Shown: one piece after another, positions 42,101 through 52,275 of the stretch
How the letters are laid out: each line of letters starts with the position of its first letter
Position numbering within the stretch: position 1 is the stretch's first letter
NCBI GenBank assembly: GCA_026936335.1
Contig: JAPMXV010000031.1
Coordinates: 372,001-436,000 of the forward strand
Length of the DNA stretch: 64,000 bases
Origin: Mantamonas sphyraenae
Taxonomy: Eukaryota; CRuMs; Mantamonadidae
Direction of reading: 5' to 3'
Translations under genes and position numbers: made by a program
Notes under the pieces: generated by a model
The model's input: only the letters and a program-made list of their open reading frames with translations
Database searches by the model: none
What the model was told of the DNA's origin: nothing

Positions 42101-45100
42101 GCAGCTGGTGGCATTCAACAACCGGCTGCGCACAGTGCCAGACATGCGTGCGATGCAGCAGTTGGAAGTGTGCCTGTTGGCAAACAACGGCTTGCGCGCG
42201 TTCCCCGAGGTTTGGGATCTGCCGCATCTGCGGGTGCTAGGCCTGAGCAACAACAGCCTGCTCACGGTGCCGCCTTATGTGGGCCGCTTGCAGGGGTCGC
42301 TGATGCGACTGGGTCTGTCGTCAAACTTGTTGGAGGAGCTGCCTGATGAGATCGGCTCGTTGGGAGAACTGCGAGAATTGCGGGTGGACCACAATATGCT
42401 GCAAACACTACCGGACACGCTGGGAGACTGCATGCAGTTGCACACGTTGTGTGTGGAACACAACCAGCTTCATTCGCTGCCGCCTGCGTTGTCAAAGCTG
42501 ACAATGCTGGAGCATTTCACGTATGCAGACGGGCACGAAGAGACAATCGAGTCGCCGCCTGTGTGGGCGCTGTACATTCCGATGGAGGAGATGATGGATC
42601 TGATGAAGGTGCTGTACAACAACGAGCAGCAATCGTTGGCTCTGCATGCAGAGGGTCAGGCCCAGGAGGATGGACAGAGCCAGGCGGCTGCAGAGCAGGG
42701 ACGGGACGCATGGACACAAGAGGCGCTGCGCGAGTATCGAGATCAGTCGGAGAGGGCGCAGGCACAGGCCGCTGCCATTGTGTCTGACGCAAGTGTGTTT
42801 CAGACAACCATGCTGGATCTGAGTGGCCTGCAGCTTGATTCGTTGCCTGCAGACAGCGAGTCATTGCGGGAGAACGGAGCAATTGCCACGGTGCAGCTGT
42901 CTGACAACAAGTTGCAGACGCTCGCACCATGGACGCTGCTGGACAGTGTGTCGCAATGTGTGCAGGAGCTGTACCTGGACAACAACCTGTTGCAGACACT
43001 GCCCGAAAGCATGGCATCGTTGCAGCGCCTGCGAGTGCTCAGTTTGAACGGAAACGATCTGGCACACGACATCTCTGCTGCACTGCCTGAGGCGCTGTCA
43101 CAGTGTCGACAGCTTGCAGAGCTGCACCTGTCCAACAATGCGCTGGACACGCTTCCACACGGCCTGGAGCTGTTGGCGGGATCATTGCAGGAGCTTGATC
43201 TGGCACACAACAACTTTACGTCGGTGCCCCACGCGGTGCTGCTGCGCTTGACCAACCTGCGTGAGCTGTCGCTGCGCAGCAACCTGCTGGACAACATGAC
43301 AGAGACTGGGCTGGAGCAGCATGTGTCGCTGCAGCACATAGATCTGAGCATGAACCGCCTTGCGAGTATCCCGAACGACTTGAACCGCATGCGTGCCCTG
43401 ACGTCACTTGATGTGTCGCTGAATGCCCTCCAGGAGCTTCCCGAAGGCTTGTGTCCGCGACTGAAGAGCCTCAATGTGCGTGGCAATGTGCTGACAGCTG
43501 CAGAGGCTCTGTCGGAGCTGTCTGCGCTGACGTGGCTGGATGTGAGCGGCAATGCGGGCTTGGAAATCGACGAAGAGGACTGGGAATCGCTGGTGGGTTT
43601 ACGCACGTTGAACATGGCGGGTATGGGCATGACCGAGCTGCCAGAAGGCTTGTTTGCTGTGTCGACCTTGTTTGCACTGGACATTGGCCACAATGCGCTG
43701 GGTGCCGTCGACGTGCGACTGTGCAAACTGAACCACCTGCAGAGTTTGCGCATGGACAAGTGTGGGCTTGATGACGTCCCTGCGGAGCTGGGCAGCATGG
43801 AGTTGCAGCGATTGTCGATTGCAGGAAACCGGCTTGAGCACGTGCCGGCTGCTGTGGCACACATGACGTCGCTGCAGAGCTTGGATCTGCGTCACAACCG
43901 TGTGATTGCGATGCCGCAGGACACACGTTGGCCCCAGCTGCACACCCTGGCACTGGCGCACAACGCGCTGATCGAACTGCCGGCATCGCTGCCCGAGCAG
44001 ACTCCTGCCTTGGAGAAACTGTATGCGCAACACAACCGGCTGTTCTGTCAGCCAGGCGATGCGGTGGCACATGTGGCCAAGGTGTGGCTTGAGAACAATC
44101 CGTTTGAAATCGAGAACGGGGCTGTCGATGTCAGCCGCAGCCAACTGAAGGCGCTGCCCGTGGCCATCGACCGCACACGCACCACAGAGCTGGACGCCAG
44201 CCGCAATGCATTGGAGGAGCTACCGAGTTGGATCAGCTCGATGACGCAGCTGCAGCGTGTGGACGTGTCGTACAACCTGCTCGACGCGTTTCCCGAGCAG
44301 CTGTTTACGCTTGGCACAAACTTGAAGTGGCTGAACCTGGCTGGCAATGTGTTTCAGGACGCATCGTTGCCGCGTGCCATGGATGCGCTGCAGGCACTGG
44401 AGTATTTGGACGTGAGTGGATGCAATTTGCGACAGGCACCCATCCCGGCGTCGCTGCCGAGGCTTCACACGCTGATCCTGCGCGACAACCCGGCGCTGTC
44501 GGTACTGCCTGTGTCTCTTGCGTCGCTTGGCACATTGGAACACCTGGATGTAGCAAACTGCTCTATCCAAAGCGTCCCGGCGTCGCTGATGCGTCTGGGC
44601 AAGCTGAACTACCTGGACGTGAGCAACAACCAGATCACAGAGCTGCCCAACATGCTGATGCGCTTGAAACTGCACACTCTGCTCCTGTCGGGCAACCAGG
44701 ACCTCATTGCGCTGCCGGAGCGCATCAAAGGCATGACGTCGCTGCGGGTGCTTGCTGTCGACGGCACAAACATTGTCGAGCTACCCACCATGGCGTTTCT
44801 GGAAGAGCTGCACGCACACAACATGCCTTCCCTGATGAGTCCCACACACGAGGCCATCGAGGCAGGGTTGGACACGGTCAAGGCCTACTGGGCGATGAAG
44901 GAGGACTACGATGGCATGATGCGCACAGGCTCGATCAAGGAAGGGTCTGGGCCCATTGTCAAGCCTGCAGCGAAACCCAACACACCCATTCCCAGCACGA
45001 CGCGCCACATTGTGCGCCGAGTGAACCACTCAGAAGGCGGAGGGAGCACCGTGGGGCGAACGCCGCCCGTGGGCAAGCGCAGGTCCATTGAGACTGCGCC

Positions 45101-45119
45101 GATTGTGATCATGGATTGA
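36198..45119 (+). CDS. Giant leucine-rich-repeat protein, six LRRC40-like blocks
   Basis: The model is 36198..37302 joined to 37420..45119, about 2935 aa, with three one-base breaks (38394, 39448, 41062). The 117-nt intron is in frame and stop-free (GG|GTGAGT...GCACAG|AC). After an acidic head (MSANAESAEAGE) nearly everything is 22-23-residue LRRs of the LxxLxLxxNxLxxLP type, on the order of 110 copies. Six blocks can be told apart, each opening with a pattern like VVQLSGEGLETLPAAVF and closing with a short helical spacer (MGLGEIMEQLKQGSS; NPVEEELRAYEAEKERVKRE; EGKGVAKELRFLRGRV; MEEMMDLMKVLYNNEQQ; AGLDTVKAYWAMKEDYDG), as between the two LRR halves of LRRC40. There is no signal peptide, TM or enzyme domain, so it is probably a cytosolic or ciliary scaffold. 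A short basic Pro/Thr tail ends the protein. Confidence 0.85.
38394..38398 (+). other. Frame break 1 in the giant LRR gene
   Basis: The LRR reading GNRLASLPA stops at 38411 in its own frame, while EVCEMKTLMLLRLQGNP continues in the -1 frame. The join falls at CCGGCGAGG; one missing base restores a normal repeat length. Confidence 0.85.
39448..39453 (+). other. Frame break 2 in the giant LRR gene
   Basis: LLRELPASMG runs to a stop at 39475 in its frame; SAPNLHRVEVGHNRLQEIP continues in the -1 frame. The site is an ATGGGTCTG stretch. One missing base, for instance in the G run, gives an uninterrupted repeat. Confidence 0.85.
41062..41066 (+). other. Frame break 3 in the giant LRR gene
   Basis: LRMRSRLHR changes by -1 to LNLGNNHLQELDEAI at CATCGCTCAAC. 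One missing base restores the repeat. With all three breaks corrected by one base each, the spliced length divides by three. Confidence 0.85.
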
Positions 45120-45196
45120 CGTGTGACATGTGACGTGTGAGAATGATGGAAGAAATTGCATTTGCATGTGTACCCGGTGGTGGTTGCGAGCGTGGA

Positions 45197-48100
45197 TCAC
45201 TCGGCCAGCTGGCGCACGTTGTTGTCCAGATCGATGAGCGAGCGCTCGCAGGGTTTACACACGCGCTGTGGTCGCGTGTAGTGCAGATGCGGGATGGTGC
45301 GTTTGCCGGGAGAGCAGGCGCCGCAAAAGATGAGGCCACAGTTGCGACAGTGATGCCGCCTGCGGCTAAAGGTGAACTTCTTGCGGCACATTTTGCAATG
45401 TTGAAATGTCTTGTCTGCGGCCCAGTGAGGCCTGTGGCGTGCAATCTGGCCCATGTGGCCCTGTACAGTGGTGCCGTCGTCCATGTCATCATCCTCGGAT
45501 TGCTTCTGGGCCAGCGGAACGGAGGAATGGGTGGTGGATGACTGCGTGTCGTTGTTGTTGTTGGCAGAGGCAGCAGACGACGACGATGAGGAGGAGGTGG
45601 TGGAGGAGGATTCTGCTTGAGAACCTTTGCTGGAAGCTTGCTGTTCGCGCTCGACTTCTTGCCACAAGTCGTACGAGCTGTTGAGGTTGCGCGAGAGCAT
45701 GAGGGAGTACCGCGGGTTGGAGGTTTTGTCTGCGTGGGCAACCTTGTGGGACATCTTTTCGTTTGTGTGCTCGAGGGCACGGTGAACGTCTTGCTGGGTG
45801 CCGAGTTGCTTGTTGTCCACGCGCGGGGTCACTCGCGCCTCGATCATGGTGGCGATGTTTTTCATGGAGTTGGACTGGGCGTACTGAAGGGCCAGATGGC
45901 CCATGACGTTGGTGATGTTGACATCTGCATAGGCGTTGATGAGGAGCTCCGCGCAGTCGAATCGGCGTTGCTGACAAGCGACGTGGAGGGCGGTGTCGCC
46001 GTCAGAGTCGGTGAGGTCGCAGTTGGCGCCCTCGTCCAGGAGCAGGCGGACGACATCGATGCGATTGCTGCTGACGGCAAAATGGAGGGCGCTGCACCCA
46101 TTGGTGTCTTGCAGATTGATGGAGGCGCCGTGCTGCAGCAGGACGGCCATTATCTGCGTACGTCCTTCTTGAGCGCAGTGATGAAGGACAGAGTTGCCCT
46201 CTGGGCTGACGGCGAGGTCGATGTCTGCTTTGTAGTCCTGCAGGAGCATGCGCAGTACAGAGTGGTCGTCGTTGCAAATGGCAAAGAGAAGGCATGAGTT
46301 GAGATTGTCGTTGCGGTGATTCACGTTTGCGCCAGCGTCGAGGAGGGAGCGCAGGATGCCCTGAGGCACACCTTCCTGGACGGCAGCAAGGAGGGCAGTG
46401 TAGCCATTGGGCAGCAGCTGGTCGACCTTGGCGCCGTTGCGCAGGAGCATGTCACACATGGCCTTTTCTTGCTTGGAGACTGCGACAAAGAGCGGGGTGA
46501 CGCCATACGAGGTGAGAACGTTGAGGGAGGCGCCCTTGGAGACCATCATCTGGGCACAGCCGACGTGGTTGTTGTCGACGGCGAAAAACAACGGAGTTTC
46601 GCCGTCGCTGGTGGTGATGTCTATGTCCTGGCCAGCGTCGATGAGGAAGATGATCATTTGTGTGTTTCCAGAGATGCCTGTGTGGTGGAGGGAGTGCATG
46701 CCGTGAGCGTCGACGGCAGCCGGGTCACTCTTGCGGCTGAGGAGCCACTTGGCGGCAATGGGCTGGTCGTTGGCAATGGCGACGAGAAGAGGGGTCATGC
46801 CGTTGCCATTGGGACACTCCTTGTCTGCGCCGTGGTCGACGAGAATCCGAATGATGTCGAGGGCGCCAAGCTCTGCGGCGCAGTGGAGGGCGGTAAAGGC
46901 AAAGTCGCCGTTGACGTTTGCGACGTGGTTTGCGTCTGCGCCGTTGTCGAGAAGAAAACGAACTGCATCCAGACTGGATGCACGGACAGCAGTGAAGAGC
47001 GGTGTGGCGTGGTCGTCCTCGGCGGCGACATCGACGGGGAGGCCCGTTTCGACAAGGAGCTGGAGGACGGGAACCGAGCCGGTTTCGGCGGCCAGATGGA
47101 GCATGGAGAGGCCTTCTTCGTCGGGAATGGAAGAGTCGGCGCCTGCGTTGATGAGTTTGGCAAGGATGTGTGTGTTGCCCTCGCAGGTGGCGGGAACGAG
47201 CGGGTTGAGCTCTGGCCACTGGGTGATGTACGGGGTCAGTTGGTCAAAAGGGAGGGCGGCAAGGAGTTCGTCGACGTCATCGAGATAGTCAGTGGCGGCA
47301 GCGTTGCAGAGGGCGAGGAGGACGTGGAGGGGTTGGTCGAGGAGGGCGACTGAGCCCTGGGCAAGGAGCCAGCGAGCGACGTCAAAGTCGTGCAGGTCGA
47401 TGGCGGCCTGAAGGACAGAGAGCTCGTCGTTGTCTGTGATGTGCAGGTTTGCGCCGCGTGCAACGAGGAGCTGGGAGGCGCGATGGGCACGGTTCTGGAT
47501 GGCGTGGAAGAGGGCGGTGCGGCCGTGGGCGTGGTCGGGTTGGTCGATGGGCAGGAGTTGGGTGTCGAGAATAATGGAGAGGGAGTCGATGTCGTCGCGT
47601 GCAGCGGCGGCGTGGAACATGGCGAGGCATTCGGGTTTGTGGTCTGCGGTGAGGGTGGTGTGGGCAAGAAGAAGGGCGGCCGTGTCCCAGTGTTCCTTGC
47701 GGACGGCAAGCTGGAAGGAGATGGCGTCGTCAAAGACTGCGACGAGGTTTGGGTCGGCACCTGCTGCAAGGAGGCTGTGACAGATCTGGGTGTTGCCCTG
47801 AGAGGCAGCGACGACAAGGGCGGAGCGGCCTCGAAAGTTGGTTGCGTTTGTGGACGCACCGTGGGAGAGGAGGAGGGAGACGATGCCCGAGTGACCTGCA
47901 GACGCGGCTAGGAGGAGCAGGTCGTTGCCTGCAGTGTTTTGGGCCGATGTGTCTGGGGATTCGTTGAGAAGGAGGGCGAAAACGGGCAGTTGACCGGCTT
48001 GTGCGGCAAGATGAGCAGCGGTGTTGCCGACGGAGTTGGCCATGGACGGGTCTGCACCTGCGCCGAGGAGGTAGGACACGACGTTGACGTGTCCTGCCTG

Positions 48101-48596
48101 TGCAGCAAGCATGAGTGCAGTGCAGCCCTGCTGGTTGGCTGCGTGGGGGGAGGGGGGAGGAGCAAGGAGTGAGAAAGGGGAAAACGGAGGGTTGGGCAAG
48201 GTGGAGTCAAACGGGCCCAGCGGGACAAATGGGCTTGAGGTGGGACGTGGGGCATATTGTTTGGAGACACATACCAGCGTTGACGTTTGCACCGGCTCGC
48301 TTGAGGATCTTGATGAGTTCGAGGTTGGCGTTGGTGGCAGCGACCAAGATGGGAGGGTCGACGACGACGTTGGAGAGACGCTTTGTGGGCGAGTCTGCGT
48401 CCATGTCCGAGGCCGATTGTTGCTGAAGGACACCTGTGTCTCCTCCGTTGGCGGCTTGGGGCAGCTTGGTGAGGAGCTGGCGAAGTAGGGATGCGTCTCC
48501 GTCGCGGCAAGCCTTTTGCACGCCGAGGTAGATGTCTGCATCGGAGACAGCAGAGAAGAAGACGGCGTTGTCCGAGTCGCGGTTTCCAGCGGACAT
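45197..48596 (-). CDS. Ankyrin-repeat protein with a C-terminal FYVE zinc finger
   Basis: The model is complement(45197..48138, 48275..48596), 1087 aa. The intron (CTG|GTATGT...GCAG|CC) joins AGANVNA to ANQQGCTALMLAAQAGH inside an ankyrin repeat. About two dozen ankyrin repeats run from near residue 75 to 850, followed by a Ser/Asn-rich linker. A FYVE domain fills residues 1012-1075: the WAAD motif, RRRHHCRNCG and eight Cys ligands, so PtdIns3P binding on endosomes is expected. The arrangement resembles animal ANKFY1 (rabankyrin-5), a Rab5 effector in macropinocytosis and endosome fusion, but the BTB domain of ANKFY1 is absent. The start ATG (MSAGNRDSDN) lies in the first exon. It is divergent from the MRH gene, with 199 bp between start codons. 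Confidence 0.9.
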
Positions 48597-48795
48597 GAGG
48601 TGGGATGAAAGAGGGTGAGGGATGGAATGGGTGGAGCTGCGCGTGGAGCGCAGGTGGTGGCCGTCGTGGCAGAGATCCATGCGCAGTGTTACGTGTTGGA
48701 GAGCATCATTGTGTGACTGTGACCGTTCAGGGTGTCTACTATGGTGGACAACCATGGTCATGCTGTTCTGCGAACCAGGGGCCAACGAAAAGGCG
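48597..48795. promoter_or_regulatory. Bidirectional promoter region, 199 bp
   Basis: This spacer lies between the divergent ankyrin-FYVE (minus) and triple-MRH (plus) genes, both of the endomembrane system, so shared regulation is conceivable. No specific element is recognised. A slightly earlier ATG for the MRH gene is possible (48751 or 48757) but would place residues before the signal peptide. Confidence 0.4.
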
Positions 48796-50049
48796 ATGCG
48801 AGCTGCAGTGTTGATAGCGTTGCTGATGGCGAGCATGGTGCTTGGTCAGGATGTGCCGTGTGGTGTGGGCAGTGTGGACTTGAGTGGTCTGGATCGACCC
48901 GAAGGATGGGTCGGCTACGACGCCATTGGAAAAGTCTTCTTTGCAGCACCGTGTCAACCGATGGCCAAGCAGCCTTTCCAGTGCGAGGGGATCGGGTGGA
49001 GCAACGCAAGTGTGTTGGCGGTGCAAACCAACTACATGTGTGTGGCTGTGGGGAGCAAGGTGGCGTGGAGCGAGGTTGCAGAGGGGCGAGTTCGCGCGAC
49101 GTACACGCAAGGCGAGACAATCACTTGCCCAGCGGGCCAAGAGCGCAACATGACGGTGGATTTTGTGTGTGATGCAAGTGCGGGAGGTGGGGCGTTGACG
49201 GATTTGACGTACCCTGCACAGTGCGAGCACGCAGGGGTGTTTCGCACGGCACAAGCGTGCGCGGAGAACGTGCGGTGCGGGACGGCCGTGGAGGGGACGT
49301 ATCTGGATTTTGGAAAGTTGGACGGACGGCCGTGGACAGTGGACAATGTGACGATGCAGGTTTGCAGCGGACAGGCAGGCGGGCATGGATGTCCGGGCGG
49401 GTTTGTGGCGTTGAAGGAAAACGGTGACGGGAGTTGCATGGGCTACGGCAACGCAACGACAAGGCGATATGTGGTGCATGCTGACGGACAGGGAGTGTTG
49501 GTGGACTACGACAGCTTTGCGGTGGATTTCACGTGCGACGCGAGCGCGGGAGCCGGGGCTCCGACCTCTGTGCGGGAGGTGGAGGGCAAGCTGACGGCAG
49601 AGTGGCCGACGATGTATGCCTGCCAGCGCAAACCGTACGTGGAGACGTGTGGGGCGTCGTGGGGAGGACACATTTTCGATTTCCGAGGTCTGAGCGCAGG
49701 GACCGGGTTGTACTCAGTGGGCGACTTTCAGGTGGACCCGTGCGCCCAGGGACAGACGAGTCCGGACCCTGCATGTCCGTTTGGATACAGTGTGTACCGG
49801 AAGGATGGAGAGACGTGCGAGGGATGGGGCCAGGGAGCGACCACGCAGATTGTGCGCAGCAACAGCGAAAACGGGTTTGTGTTGACGACGACGGGCGAGA
49901 GTTGCGGCAATGGCGGACAGCGCACGTTCCGTGTGCGTTTCGTGTGTGATGTGCCGGCCAAGTTGGGCAAGCCGAGTGCGTTGAAGCGGGTGAGCGAGTG
50001 CGAAGCCGAAGTGGAGTGGCACACGATGCTTGCATGTCGGCCGACATGA
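48796..50049 (+). CDS. Secreted protein with three MRH (mannose-6-phosphate receptor homology) domains
   Basis: 417 residues, no intron. A signal peptide (MRAAVLIALLMASMVLGQ) is followed by three repeats of about 130 residues with the MRH pattern: paired Cys, W or Y near the middle, a CxG turn, then an FVCD or FTCD segment and a terminal W-T-M-x-A-C (residues near 140, 275 and 415). The three ends read FVCDASAGGGALTDL, FTCDASAGAGAPTSV and FVCDVPAKLGKPSAL. MRH domains bind mannose-6-phosphate or high-mannose glycans in M6P receptors, OS-9, glucosidase II beta and GlcNAc-phosphotransferase gamma. There is no TM segment or ER-retention signal, so the protein would be soluble in the lumen or secreted. 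Whether the sugar-binding Gln, Arg, Glu and Tyr are all kept needs an alignment. Confidence 0.72.
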   Translation: MRAAVLIALLMASMVLGQDVPCGVGSVDLSGLDRPEGWVGYDAIGKVFFAAPCQPMAKQPFQCEGIGWSNASVLAVQTNYMCVAVGSKVAWSEVAEGRVRATYTQGETITCPAGQERNMTVDFVCDASAGGGALTDLTYPAQCEHAGVFRTAQACAENVRCGTAVEGTYLDFGKLDGRPWTVDNVTMQVCSGQAGGHGCPGGFVALKENGDGSCMGYGNATTRRYVVHADGQGVLVDYDSFAVDFTCDASAGAGAPTSVREVEGKLTAEWPTMYACQRKPYVETCGASWGGHIFDFRGLSAGTGLYSVGDFQVDPCAQGQTSPDPACPFGYSVYRKDGETCEGWGQGATTQIVRSNSENGFVLTTTGESCGNGGQRTFRVRFVCDVPAKLGKPSALKRVSECEAEVEWHTMLACRPT

Positions 50050-50174
50050 GGGAAGGAAGGAGAGGAAGGAGAGGAAGGACGGGAATGAGATGAATATTCT
50101 GGTGAAGCAGTGCACATGAGGGTTGAAAAGCGCGGGTTGGGTTTGCGCCAAACGGGCCAAACGAAAGAGTGAAA

Positions 50175-51483
50175 ATGTCCCTGGCCCAAGCCATTGCAAG
50201 TTTTGACAAGTCGGGCCTGAAGCCCACAGAAACGGTGGTGCGTAACCTGCCCATCTATGGTGTGAATGATGAGAAGCCTGGATACGGCATGCAGACAGAG
50301 GAAGAGCTGGAGGAGCATTTCGATTCGACGGAGGTTCTGCACGACAAGGTGGCGACACTGGCGACGATGATTGCAGAGAGCAAACACATGGTGTTCTTCA
50401 CTGGGGCCGGCGTGTCGACAGCGGCCAAGATCCCGGACTTTCGCTCTCGGGACGGTGTCTGTGAGTTGATGTTGACACGACGACGAGTTTGCGATTTTGA
50501 ATTCCTGACACGGGACGTTTGACGACGCAGGGACGTTGCAAGAGGCGGGATACATCCCAAAGAGCGCAGTGACGATGGAGGCAGCAAAGCCAACGTTGAC
50601 GCACCTGACGATGGCGAGCATGGTGGATGGCGGAGTGTGCAAGCACGTGATTTCGCAAAACGTGGACGGCCTGCACCTGCGATCGGGGATTGCGGAGGAG
50701 GATCTGAGCGAGCTGCATGGAAACTGCTATGTGGAGCAGTGCCCCGAGTGTGGGGCGCGGTACGCTCGGCCGTTTGATGTGACGGCGCACAGCGGCGGAC
50801 ACGAGCTGCAAAAAGTTCACCAAACAGGCAGGCTGTGCAGCGCAGAGGGCTGCTCGGGGATGCTGCAGGACAACATCATCAACTTTGAGGAGAACCTGGA
50901 TGCAGACATTCTGAATCGTGCGTGGGAGGAAAGCCAGGCGTGCGATTTGATGATCTGTGTGGGTTCGTCGCTCCGTGTGACGCCTGCAGCGGACATGCCG
51001 AAGCTGGTGGCACGCAATGGCGGCCAGGTGGTTGTCATTAACCTGCAGGGCACACCGTTGGACAATGGCAAGAACGTGATGCGCATTGGGGCCAAGTGTG
51101 ACGACGTTTTTACGCTGCTCAACGAGTTGCTCGGCGTGGAGCCCAAAGCATGGGAGGCGGAGCAGCAGCTGAGTGTGGGCAACGTGTGGGGCAGCGAGAA
51201 CGACGCCGACGGCAACCTGTGCCTGTCGTATCGTCTGCTGGTGGGACCCACAGGCGTGCAGCCGTTGGACTTTGTCGCCAGCGTGACGGCAGGCGAAGGC
51301 ATCGAACTGATGTTGGACACAGATGGGGTGTACAAATCAGAGTGGTTGCCAGCCACGCAAGAGGATGAAGACCGACAGGTGGATGTGTGCATCGCAAGGA
51401 ACGACGGCGGCGAGGACGTGCACATTGGCTGGCACCTGATCCTGCACGGCCCCAAGAAGCACCTTGTGCCGTTTCTGCTGTGA
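50175..51483 (+). CDS. Sirtuin (NAD-dependent deacylase), SIRT6/7-like
   Basis: The model is join(50175..50460, 50531..51483), 412 aa. The GTGAGT donor at 50461 makes a split Trp codon and restores DGVWTLQEAG; an alternative upstream donor would lose that Trp. The NAD-binding motif is GAGVSTAAKIPDF (77-89), SQNVDGLH lies at 137-144, and the catalytic His is 158 (ELHGN). Zn ligands are Cys166, 169, 198 and 203, and GSSLRVTP is at 240-247. The sequence sits nearest the class IV SIRT6/SIRT7 group (QNVDGLHxRSG, KPTLTH), usually nuclear histone deacylases. Departures from consensus are SRDG after DFR and NFEENL where FGE is usual. A 130-residue C-terminal extension predicted to be beta-rich (LSYRLLVGPTGV, IGWHLILHGPKKHLV) is not part of the catalytic fold. 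Confidence 0.88.
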
Positions 51484-51518
51484 TGGATGGATGGATGGAT
51501 GGATGGATGGATGGATGG
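51481..51518. repeat. (GGAT)n microsatellite
   Basis: About eight consecutive GATG/GGAT units begin at the sirtuin stop codon and fill half of the 79-bp convergent spacer. If transcribed they lie in the sirtuin 3' UTR. Simple repeat; no function is suggested. Confidence 0.8.
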
Positions 51519-51562
51519 AGGAGAGGAATGTACAGTGTGAAGAGAGTTTTGAATTCAACGCA

Positions 51563-52165
51563 TCACTGGCAGCGGCTGAGAAGGATGTCACGGACCTTGA
51601 GACGGTGCTCGTCGCTCTCAAAGGGCACAAACTTGTTGCCATCCTCCTTCATGTGGTCGAGCACGTCTTCGATGTCCATGTACTTGACTTCAGCGACTTC
51701 CTCCTCCTGGAGGACGAGCTTCTCGGGCTCAACGACCTTTTCGAGGACAAACACCTCGACAAACTCGTTGTTGAAAAAGGTGCCGTTGTTGCTGATGCTG
51801 CTGTCCTGGAAGGTGTACACGTGTTCGAGTTGGTCCTCGATGCCGGTGAGGCCAAGCTCCTCCTCCAGCTCGCGCACGGCGCCTTCCGTAATGTCATCGC
51901 CTGCGCTGAGGTGTCCGGCACATGACACATCCCAGTATCCAGCCCAGCTGTCCTTGGTGTCCACGCGTCGCTGCACAAGCACGCGTTTGTTTTCCGTATC
52001 CAGCAACCAGATTTGCACGGCCTTGTGCCAGTCTCCGTCGCGGTGAACAGCCTTGCGGCCCTTTGTGCCCAGGTGGTTGCCGTCTTTGTCGTAGATATCC
52101 AGGTACTCCTTCTCCTGCTCCTGCTCCTGGTCGTTCACGGTGGTTGCTGCTTCGTCGGAGGACAT
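51563..52165 (-). CDS. Nudix hydrolase (YfcD/IPP-isomerase-like)
   Basis: 200 residues starting MSSDEAATTVNDQEQ. The head is acidic, then EYLDIYDKDGNHLGTKGRKAVHRDGDWHKAVQIWLLD is followed by the Nudix box (GHLSAGDDITEGAVRELEEE). The central REL-EEE-GL is intact, but the first Glu of the box is Asp. The N-terminal pattern is that of the isopentenyl-diphosphate-isomerase-like branch of Nudix proteins (E. coli YfcD, plant NUDT3 N-terminal domain), in which the substrate is usually unknown. IPP isomerase proper needs a Cys in TNTCCSHP, which is not present, so I do not call it IDI. Cytosolic location is likely. It converges on the sirtuin gene. Confidence 0.82.
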   Translation of the reverse strand: MSSDEAATTVNDQEQEQEKEYLDIYDKDGNHLGTKGRKAVHRDGDWHKAVQIWLLDTENKRVLVQRRVDTKDSWAGYWDVSCAGHLSAGDDITEGAVRELEEELGLTGIEDQLEHVYTFQDSSISNNGTFFNNEFVEVFVLEKVVEPEKLVLQEEEVAEVKYMDIEDVLDHMKEDGNKFVPFESDEHRLKVRDILLSRCQ

Positions 52166-52275
52166 TTCGGCAACTTTTCTTCTTCTTTGAGTCAAGCAGC
52201 GATTTCGATGCATCAAAGGGGGCAAGAGCAATTCATTTCTATTGATTCAATCCAAGCAACAGCAGCACTCTAGAC

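Noticed and set aside
50456-50530. Sirtuin intron starting at the GTGTCT at 50455
   Set aside because: It also keeps frame but gives DGTLQ; the GTGAGT donor five bases later gives DGVWTLQ, which matches the sirtuin consensus and is a much stronger donor.
51563-52165. Calling the Nudix gene isopentenyl-diphosphate isomerase
   Set aside because: The Nudix core and N-terminal pattern are related, but the catalytic Cys motif of IPP isomerase is missing, so only the broader Nudix call is supported.
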